From Mycocentrospora acerina (taxonomy: Eukaryota > Ascomycota > Dothideomycetes > Pleosporales), in contig JAKUHH010000184.1 in NCBI GenBank assembly GCA_022701365.1, positions 708,904 through 772,903 on the forward strand: 64,000 nt of DNA, read 5' to 3'. The translations under genes and the position numbers were made by a program. Numbering within the stretch: position 1 is the stretch's first letter; each line of letters starts with the position of its first letter. The notes under the pieces were generated by a model. The model was given only the letters and a program-made list of their open reading frames with translations, ran no database searches and was not told the origin of the DNA. This document shows, piece by piece, positions 56,148 through 64,000 of the stretch.

Positions 56148-58056
56148 GATGAGGAAAAATATGTATTTAATGACACAGACAGCAGGGAGCAATTTTAGCT
56201 AAAGACTGCATTCATGGACTTTATCCATCGTGTCTGACAGGGTCTGTGACGTTTATATGTGCATGTCATCTTCTTGTTGTTGGAAGTGGGAGCTTGAATC
56301 ACGCAATCGTTATCACAAGCACGTCAACACCCTGCGGTAAATGCTTTAAGAATTGTAAGATATAGCAATAAATAGGTAGAGGAAATAAGTCAGAGAGTGT
56401 GAACACCACATTTCGTGTTCAAAGTAAGTTGGGGCAGTCAAACTCGGCCTGAGAAGTACAGGCAAGACAGGAATTGGTATATACTCAAAATTTGTAAATG
56501 ATATTGATTGAGATCAGGATTGGAAATGGAAGCCTCAACATCCTTTTCCATTCTGTGTGGTCATTTTTCATGCTAATTGCTACGCATACTTTAGATGTTG
56601 CCATCAACTAGCCTATTGCGTCATTACATGTAAGGATATCGCTATAATCAGCCTTTAACTAAGATCCTCACACGTCTCAAGTGTGACAAGTCACCTAATT
56701 CACCTGAAGGATCAAGGATTGTAAATGTCTGCGAATTAGAAACCTAAATTCAGCTACTTCAAGAGCATGATAATCATAACATCGATATTGTCAAATGTCT
56801 TTACATCATAAGTTGGATGTTATTGTAGTATTTTACAGGCCTTTGACAAAGCTTTCAGAATTAAGATGACTTATGCAAAATGTAAACTTTGATTGTGTAA
56901 AGCCGCTGTAAGCGGTATAAGAAATTTGATATAACATTTATTATCAGCGTCTCGCTAGTCATTCGTTGACCATTCTTCGATGTCCAGCAATCATCGTAAT
57001 GTTTTCAAAAACCGTGCGACGAACAATGCTAGAGGAATTACCTTAATATCTCATTTAGCGAAGTTTTCAGTATCTTTCCAAGGGCTGTAGCCAAGGGATT
57101 CTTTAGATATTGCAATCCAATTCAGTTTGGTTGATGATGTTTTTGACGCGATTTGCGCCCGAATGAGTTGGTACATGCAGAAGACGCACTTTCATTCTAC
57201 AAACCGGTGCAACCAGGGAGAGCAGTTCTGTGAATCCGTTGCTAGACTCTATCCTTCGTGAGTCTCAATCTCGCAGGCAAGCCCTACGAAACTGAGCTCG
57301 CATAGTACTCGTGCTGGACGATATTGAGCATAAAATAGACCAATAAAACGCTGTGTACTTATCGATAGGCATTCGATTGAACGAGTCTACGTCCGCGCAT
57401 TTTAGACTATCAGGTGCGAGGAATATCTGGGGCAGCCAAGTTTTGTGATGAACAACAGCAAAACTGGGGTAAAAAAAGATTGCAGCGGGGAAAAATGCCG
57501 GCCGTGAGAATCAGCATGACCTAAATCCCTGTCTGAGAACGCGATTGAAGTGACGCGCTCTCACGTGCAAGCAATGACGAAATGTGACGAGATACTAATA
57601 GGATTTGGAAGCTTGGCAAAGGTGGATAAATCTACTCAGCATAACTACGTCATGAGATTGATTAAATCGTCAAATACGAAGCATTTGGAATGCAGAGAGG
57701 TTAAACGAGCTACTTAGGGTAATCATCCTAAACTGACAGCCCCCTTCTATTCAGTCGTCCCCTTACGTACCGCCTGTATTTACATAGCGCCACCAGTCAT
57801 GTATATGTAATAATGCGTCATGTCTGGGTTCCCAGAGATTTTTGATCACACTTGCATCCTCAGCACGCTCATGTCTTCCGATATGGAATTCTGAATCTGT
57901 CGATCAAATAACCAGCGACCCAGTATGTGACTGCGTCTACACAAGACGCATCTACAGATGTGCTCCTTGCCGCGACAGCGTCGATGGCAACCGAGGTTTT
58001 GACTCCTCGACCCGAATATTTAGTGATCATAGAAAGCTATTTTTGCTTACAAGATG
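56148..58056. other. AT-rich intergenic region of 1.9 kb, no gene seen
   Basis: Frequent stops in all six frames. A plus-strand frame from 57842 overlaps the 3' end of the SIS gene and has no domain. It may contain decayed repeat DNA, but no terminus or repeat family was recognised. Confidence 0.55.
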
Positions 58057-58940
58057 TCATAATGCCGGCGGCGTAACCATGCCTCTCTGCCTCTTTGCAG
58101 TAGTCACGACATCTGTATCTTGAGTCTTCCTCCTCACCTTGTCCCCAATCGCTCCTCCAGGATGATTTTTTTTAAAAACATTTTTTGTCTCTTCCTCATA
58201 TAGAGCCTCAGCGACAGTAAGCGCAAGCATATCTCCCACTGCGATCGTGACTGTGGTGCTCGTTGTTGGCGCACACACACCAAACGACTTCTCTTCTAAC
58301 TCGTGAATGGGCGCAGGCAACAGTATCGCATCAGGTCTTTCGTTCAGCAGCTGACACTGAGAGGGATGTGTATGTGAAGTAATGGCCAGAATGGGTACAT
58401 ATTTGGGTATGTGATCGAGCAGGGCCATTAGTTCTGCAGTCTTGCCAGAGTAGGAAATAAACATGATGGCATCATTCTGTTGCGTGTAAGCATTCGCGAC
58501 TACTTTGTCTGGCGTGAATAACTCACCTTCCTAATATCTCCCAAATCTCCGTGTAGAGCCTCGGCTGCATGCATGAAGGAACTTGGAATACCCAAGCTCT
58601 TCATCGTAGCGACAATTTTTCTACCTACCAGGCCGCTTTTGCCCACGCCGCAGATAATGAGCTTCCCGCCCGCCTCGCTCACGCCGGTCAGACATTCTAC
58701 GGCTCGCAGCAAACCCTCGCGCGCAACATGGTCGCATTGATAAAGGATTGTGACCTGAGATAGGGCAGTGGCGGCGGTAGAAAGCACGTCCACCGCGCGC
58801 GAAAGCAGGCGCGATCCCTCAGGATCGCTAGAGGTCAGTGGAGGGGTCAGCGGCTGTGTTTCGGAATCGGCGCGCTTTCTCTTGTGCAAGATTGGCGACG
58901 CGGGCTCGCATGGAGGGGTATTTTCCAAGGTAGCGGCCAT
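58057..58940 (-). CDS. SIS-domain sugar-phosphate isomerase-like protein (KpsF/GutQ-like)
   Basis: Two exons (58527-58940 and 58057-58476), 277 residues. After a short Pro/Ser-rich N-terminus with RKRADSETQPLTPPLTSSD comes a SIS domain: LIICGVGKSGLVGRKIVATM, FMHAAEALHGDLGDI, MFISYSGKTAELMALLDHIP, LAITSHTHPSQC, the TTSTTVTIAVGDMLALTVAE helix and the NHPGGAIGDK loop. These are the hallmarks of arabinose-5-phosphate isomerases of the KpsF/GutQ type, whose bacterial members carry two C-terminal CBS domains. Here the protein stops 29 residues after HPGG and has no CBS domain. Fungal homologues usually have a longer tail, so a further exon to the left of 58057 may have been missed or lost. The physiological role in fungi is unknown. 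Confidence 0.85.
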
Positions 58941-61261
58941 GTTGGCTGGAAATGAGGAACTTTGCAGAGATGGTAGAGGACAGATGCAACACAAACAATC
59001 GCCCCAAGATGTAAGACGTAATGACTAGTTCCGAGTCCTAGCCGCGTCGGAAAGCGTCGGAGGCAGGTTTCCGAGTCTCAAATTCTAAATCCGTGGTTGT
59101 CAACAACGCGGCTCAAGCGCGTGCTCGGGTTGTTTGGTTGAGAGGGACAGATGACAACTGTGCCGAATGATGAAGATTATGAGATATGACTGAAGGGCAC
59201 ACGGCCTCCATTAATAGTGCCCACATGTTGACCGCAACGGCGCGACACCTTCACGCTCTTGTTTAGCCTTTATCTTCGTCCGGCGAAGACCCTTGTTGAC
59301 TGTGGTGAATTGATTGACAGAGAATGGCGAAATGCGCGCTAAGGCATGCCGTGCGCTTCACTCAGAGTAGCCGTGCCCAGCCACAAGACCGGGACTAAGC
59401 CCCTCACTAAGCCTAAAGCATGGAGAGATTCGGTCATCAATCGCTCCCAACCTTCCATACCACGATCTGTCGACAAAATACAGCATGCATGCCATCGTTA
59501 CATGCATGCCATCGTTACGCGTCTAGACCCCTCGGTCCGTTCCCTGAAGCACTAGCTGCGTCGGCCAGTTTCGTTCTTCGAGCCTCCATCACAGCCAGGT
59601 GCTGTCTTGGTGGGCGGAACAGGGTTGCTCCAAGCTTGTGATGATAGAAATTCTGGGCTTAAAGTGAGCCTTCCAGAAGGACTACGAAGCACATGTAAGA
59701 AATCTAAAGTGCCATGTACCAGCAAGTAAGGATCAACTACTATTCAAGCCTCAGTTGCTGATACAACTGATGAATGCGAACGTCAGTGAGGTAGATGAGG
59801 GTTGCATAGCCAACCATCAGTCGAACCACACTGATATGTGTCTTTGTTCTGTCTTTAGAGAGCACAAATAGGCCCAGGTTGCAAGAGTCAGTCAACGTAG
59901 AATACATCGTTTCTTCCAAGACGGACTTTGCCAGTGCATGAATTCAGTGCCGAAAGCCTGCTGGATTAAGGAACGTAGATGACCTTGGCGGTAGGTTGAA
60001 ACGAGAAACTTTTACAATTCAAAATCACGGCGCTATTGCCAAACATTCTTTCTTTCTCAAGATTCTCTTGGTAAACATAAACAAATGATGCTTCTTTAAT
60101 CGACTCTCCATCTCAACCCCTAGCGACTTAAGTTTGGGTGAGATACCTTATTAGGAACTGGCTAGCTCAGCCAAGTCGTGAGACTATTCTAGGAATCTTA
60201 ATGGAATTGGTACTGGTTCCTTAAATTTGAAATACATCGCTAGTTAATAGGGGACCTGGTCATTGAAGAGCAAATCTTGAATATTGTCACAACTGAAAGT
60301 CTAAATGGACTTGAAACAAGACGTATGTGTGAGCTTGTAGCGAAGTTGTAAATCGCAGTGTGTGAGCAAGCCTAGGTTGCAGCCTCAAACCGTAGACTGG
60401 AGAAGATTCGTATCGGGCCGATTATATTTCACATGTTTTTCAGCCATCTGGAAAAGGAAACAATATTCTGGGCTAATGCGTCAACTTCTAAAAAGATTGT
60501 CAAGGTTTCAAAAATAAATTTCATTGCGTGGTGTTGTTGGAGCGTCAGGGCGGTATTCGCAGGAAATGTAAAGAAATCTCTTCTGTACTGAGCTGAAATT
60601 TAGAATAGACGGATTTAGATGTCTTAGTTTCACAGTATGATTCTGACATCAGTTGCTCATTTAGATCTTTTGTTTTGAATAAATTTTTGGGGAATCGAAT
60701 ACATGTTCTCAGACACCCTTACCAAGATTTTCTCATTGGTCCACTAGCTATCTATTGGGATAGTTTCAGGAATTCTGCAAATTCTTAGGCTTATATTCTT
60801 GGAACTACCAGCAGCCAACTATTTAAGTTAACCAAGCCTCAGTTAGCGAACTATAATAAGGAGCTCAATGGCATGAGCCAGGAAACTGCAGAATATAATC
60901 TCAAGATAGTAAACAGAGTTTAAGCATATGTTTTTTTTTTTTTTAGAAAACAGATTTGTATACAGCGCAATGAAGCTTTATAGCTAATTATAAGGAACTC
61001 TTTGTTCGCTGTGATCAATTGCCTCAAGTTTGCGCCGTCCCGCTTCTGAAGGTTTCATTGTAATTTCAAGAGTAGAAAGGCAAATTAGGATTTATTAAAA
61101 ATGTTTTAGTACAAAATTTGTGCAACGATGTTAAATTCTGTATGATAGACTTCAATACACGCTAAGGATATTTTCTTATCCTAATATATTCATAGTATAA
61201 ATAAATGTAGTACAATTATTTCATTTATATTGCATTAGTCTTGTTTGCTGGTTAGGCTAAT
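58941..61261. other. AT-rich gene-free region
   Basis: No frame over 60 codons occurs from about 59640 on. AT content rises towards the right, and all frames are dense with stops, as in RIP- or deamination-affected fungal repeat DNA. No recognisable transposon gene. The left 700 bp are the promoter flank of the SIS gene. Confidence 0.55.
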
Positions 61262-61551
61262 TGTTAACGTTCACAACGTCATATCCCGTTACTACCCCTA
61301 AGCTAACTAATACCTAGCTAAAAGCTACCTGTTATGTATTTAAACAGAAAGTAATCTTAGAAAAGAGTATATAAGGTTGTTGCTTAGAAAGCTTTATAAA
61401 AGTAGTTCTATATCTTTTTGTACAAGACTTATAGTGGTAGAGAATAGTATCTTTAGTATACCCTCTAGTACTAGCACTCTTATATCTCTTGTAGTAATTA
61501 TTCAGACACTATTTAGATCACTCTCTTCTTAACTGAGTTATTTTAATTACA
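61262..61551 (-). repeat. Diverged solo LTR in reverse orientation
   Basis: About 290 bp align, as reverse complement, over their whole length with the LTR at 61894-62180. Shared blocks include ctacctgtt, agagaatagtatctttag, taccctctagt and gatcactctctt. Most differences are C/T or G/A transitions. Ends are TG..CA. I saw no intact target-site duplication. Confidence 0.75.
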
Positions 61552-61893
61552 GCACCTGTGCTTTAAACTTGGAGACATCCTCAAGGATTAGGTTAGGTAT
61601 AACTAGATTATAATATTTAATATTTAAACCTTTACAAAAGCCACAAATACCTCATACTGATGTAAATTAACAACTAACGGATATTAAAATATGATTATCT
61701 TATAGATCTGCTACATTAGATATACTGTCAATAAAATTCTACGAGACTATAATATCTAATTAATTTTTAATTTGTAGTAAGAATTCTGCTAATTAGAAGT
61801 GAAATGATTGTTCTCTTACCTGCTTATTCTTAAGAGAAATACATCTGAACAGAAATTATACAATAATTTATTAATTAAAGGTTATATCCTTTT

Positions 61894-62180
61894 TGTAACG
61901 ACGCAGGTTATAAGAGAGTGATCCAAATGGGGTCTGAAGTGTCCACTACTAGGCATATGGGAGTGCTAGGACTAGAGGGTAAACTAAAGATACTATTCTC
62001 TACACCTATAGGTCTTGTATAAAAGGATACAGAAAAACTACTCTATAAAGCTATATAGCCTATAACCTTATATACCCTTCCTTAGGATTACTATCTAGGG
62101 TAAGTATAAAACAGGTAGCTATTAGATAGGTGTTAGTTAACTTAGGGGTAATAATAAGATGTAATGTTGTAAATGTTACA
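61894..62180 (+). repeat. 5' LTR of a retroelement
   Basis: Begins TGTAACGACGCAGG and ends ATGTTACA, so it has TG..CA ends within a short inverted repeat TGTAAC..GTTACA. The same start reappears at 63949 in direct orientation. About 287 bp. Confidence 0.8.
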
Positions 62181-62636
62181 CTACCCCTCTTTTATATAGG
62201 CAAAAAGTCCCTTTTTGCAGAGTTGTCTTTTATCTGTGTAAAGGAGAGAGAGAAGAAAGGGTAAGGTAAGGTTTAGACAGCGTCTAGGTTTCTTTCTCTT
62301 GTCTTTGCAAAACCCTTTTGTCTAAAGTTTTATATTACTTCCCTTCTTTACCTTTCTTTGTAGTACAAGTCCCTATCTAATCTAAATACATCTTTTTCTG
62401 TATTTAACTCTTATTTATATCTTGCTGCAAGGTAATCTCTAATAATATTTTAACTTTTACTTTAAGAAAAATTTTCTTTTGTTGTTGCCTTAACAATTGT
62501 CTCTTTTACTTTAAGACAGGTTCTTATATATTAAGGCTTTCCTCTTAAAATCTTAATCTCTTTAGCAGTTAGGCTTAACATTTTTTGTATATATCCTTTG
62601 TTAAGCCTTTTTAGTAGTGTTTTGCTAATAAGTATA

Positions 62637-62815
62637 GCAAAACTACAATTACAACTACAACTACAACTACAACTGCAGCAGCAGCAACAACAACAACAAT
62701 ACTAGCAGCACTAGCAGCAGCACTAGCACTAGCACTAGCACCAGCACTAGCACTAGCACCAGCACTAGCACCTGCACCAGCACTAGCACTAGCACCTACC
62801 CTTACCCCTATGCTA
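62637..62815. repeat. Complex trinucleotide/hexanucleotide repeat inside the retroelement
   Basis: ACTACA units pass into GCA and ACA runs and then many GCACTA/GCACCA hexamers. In one frame this encodes a Thr/Ser/Ala-type low-complexity stretch, but it is not part of a long open frame. Confidence 0.85.
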
Positions 62816-63291
62816 ATCCCTCTCCCCCCTAGTGCCCTTTTAGTAGCCTTCTAGGTTATCTGCATACAGTACGTGCAGGCTGTTGCCTGCAGGCAATTAG
62901 TTAAGTTTGCGTTTTATTTAGCAAGGTTAAAAAAATGTGCCTATTGCATAAAGTAGAATAAGAAGTGCAATCTAGTATATAACTGTATCCCCTCTTATAG
63001 TCTTTAGTGCTAATTCTTTAATAGGTGCTGTTATACATTAGACTTAAGTTTAAGTCCTTCTAGTAGGCCTTAAGCTTATAGGGTAACTCTGTCTATAGCA
63101 GTATTAATAGTAAAGAAAAGACAGATGTAGTTTAAGAGCTTGCTGTTAAAGCAGCTTATTAGCTAGTAATATATATACAGGTAGCTAACTCTTAGGTTAC
63201 TAGCATAACTATAGCAGAGGTTATGCTTACACATTATTAGTTAATAAGGAAAGAGGTTTAGTCCTTGCAGGCAGAGTTAGGAGAAATTTAA

Positions 63292-63534
63292 GGGGTAGTA
63301 GTAGGCATAGGGGCTGTAATAGAAGGGATAAAGGAGAGGATAGAAGAGATAGTAGCAAGAATAGCAGAGATAGCAGCAGTGTTAGCAAAAGGGGGTAGAG
63401 GTAGTAGTAGTAAGGTAGCTGTTAGGGGGAAGGTTAGTAGAGGCAGTAGTAGAGGTAGTAATAATGTAGTAAGGTCTCTAGGTAAGAGCAAGCTAACAGA
63501 GTTTAGCAAAGACGCAGCAATAAGTAGCGCTTAA
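63292..63534 (+). pseudogene. Coding-like remnant, possibly the C-terminus of a Gag-type protein
   Basis: An 80-codon stop-free segment with no ATG reads GVVVGIGAVIEGIKERIEEI followed by VARIAEIAAVLAKGGRG, then a Ser/Arg/Lys-rich basic tail ending SKDAAISSA and TAA. An amphipathic helix and basic tail are compatible with a Gag nucleocapsid region, but there is no zinc knuckle and I recognise no family. Upstream the same frame is broken by stops (mostly TAG and TAA, as expected from C-to-T decay). Confidence 0.35.
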
Positions 63535-63683
63535 ACTATGTCTAAGTTAGGTCTGTTAGCTTGCGTGTACTATATATATTTATAAATAGAAATTGTAATA
63601 CCTAATATAATTATCTTCTAAGTATAATATATTATCTACTCTATTTTCTTAAGCTTATATCTAGCTATTAAGCCTTTGTAGTA
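63453..63683 (+). repeat. First copy of an exact 231-bp direct duplication flanking the N
   Basis: Begins aggtagtaataatgtagtaa and ends tttgtagta, directly before the N at 63684. Identical by eye to 63685-63915. Confidence 0.95.
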
Positions 63684-63684
63684 N
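63684..63684. other. Single N, probable contig join
   Basis: The only ambiguous base in the window. It sits exactly between two identical 231-bp copies, the pattern left when two overlapping contigs are joined without merging. Confidence 0.85.
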
Positions 63685-63915
63685 AGGTAGTAATAATGTA
63701 GTAAGGTCTCTAGGTAAGAGCAAGCTAACAGAGTTTAGCAAAGACGCAGCAATAAGTAGCGCTTAAACTATGTCTAAGTTAGGTCTGTTAGCTTGCGTGT
63801 ACTATATATATTTATAAATAGAAATTGTAATACCTAATATAATTATCTTCTAAGTATAATATATTATCTACTCTATTTTCTTAAGCTTATATCTAGCTAT
63901 TAAGCCTTTGTAGTA
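63685..63915 (+). repeat. Second copy of the 231-bp direct duplication
   Basis: Identical by eye to 63453-63683, including the end of the coding-like remnant and the downstream AT-rich segment. Confidence 0.95.
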
Positions 63916-63948
63916 GGCTAGCCTTGTTTAGATACTTCTTATAAAAAG

Positions 63949-64000
63949 TGTAACGACGCAGGTTATAAGAGAGTGATCCGAATGGGGTCCGAAGTGTCCA
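63949..64000 (+). repeat. 3' LTR, first 52 bp only
   Basis: Matches 61894-61945 except for two transitions (CCGAAT versus CCAAAT, and TCCGAAG versus TCTGAAG). It continues beyond the window. Confidence 0.8.

Larger units (their letters stand above)
61894..64000 (+). mobile_element. LTR retroelement, degraded or non-autonomous, truncated by the window end
   Basis: Two direct LTR copies (61894-62180 and from 63949) enclose about 1.77 kb, or about 1.54 kb once the duplication around the N gap is removed. There is no frame for reverse transcriptase, integrase or protease, so it is either a short non-autonomous element or a decayed deletion derivative. The only coding-like segment is at 63292-63534. 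Confidence 0.7.

Noticed and set aside
63288..63509. Minus-strand Leu/Pro-rich frame in the retroelement
   Set aside because: Complement of the AG-rich repeat; the plus-strand reading is more protein-like.

Overview
This is a nuclear segment of a filamentous ascomycete (Pezizomycotina). The evidence is short introns (about 50-160 nt) with GT..AG borders, Zn2Cys6 regulators, a fungal HP1 homologue, a GMA12/MNN10 glycosyltransferase, a YSC84-type SYLF-SH3 protein, and an AT-rich right end carrying an LTR retroelement with C-to-T/G-to-A decay. Gene style and content fit Dothideomycetes best, but that class assignment is inference.

Layout. 1-9.8 kb: one gene (DUF1752/DUF3295 regulator-like, minus), then about 7 kb with no gene I can defend. 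9.8-14.1 kb: chaperonin subunit CCT5 (minus, nine exons including 10- and 18-nt microexons) and heterochromatin protein HP1 (plus), head to head over a 386-bp promoter. 15.4 kb: a 48-residue single-span membrane protein. 16.5-26.0 kb, all minus: F-box protein, Zn2Cys6 factor, FAAH-like amidase, YSC84 homologue. 26.7-31.7 kb, plus: a second Zn2Cys6 factor followed by an aldehyde dehydrogenase. 33-47 kb: GPI-anchored Ser/Thr-rich protein, TCO89-like TORC1-associated protein, a hypothetical protein, an ABC-F ATPase, a His/Gln-rich protein with an N-terminal Cys/His motif, and a Golgi-type glycosyltransferase. 48.2-56.1 kb: an epoxide-hydrolase-like enzyme, a secreted L-amino-acid oxidase, a RidA-family protein with an N-terminal signal-like segment, and a TauD-type dioxygenase. 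58-59 kb: a KpsF/GutQ-like SIS protein. 59-64 kb: AT-rich, gene-free sequence ending in an LTR element that contains a one-base N gap.

How the genes may work together. The most interesting set is 49.9-56.1 kb. L-amino-acid oxidases release 2-imino acids, and RidA proteins hydrolyse such imines to 2-oxo acids plus ammonium. Here the two genes are divergent neighbours, both begin with secretion-signal-like N-termini that share the string SLLTT, and the DNA between them carries several GATA-type (HGATAR) sites including an inverted pair. This suggests a nitrogen-regulated extracellular deamination module; it is a hypothesis, not a demonstrated system. The two Zn2Cys6 genes next to the amidase and to the aldehyde dehydrogenase look like ordinary regulator-enzyme pairs.

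Exon borders were placed by eye from splice consensus, reading frame and family alignment from memory. No database search was possible.
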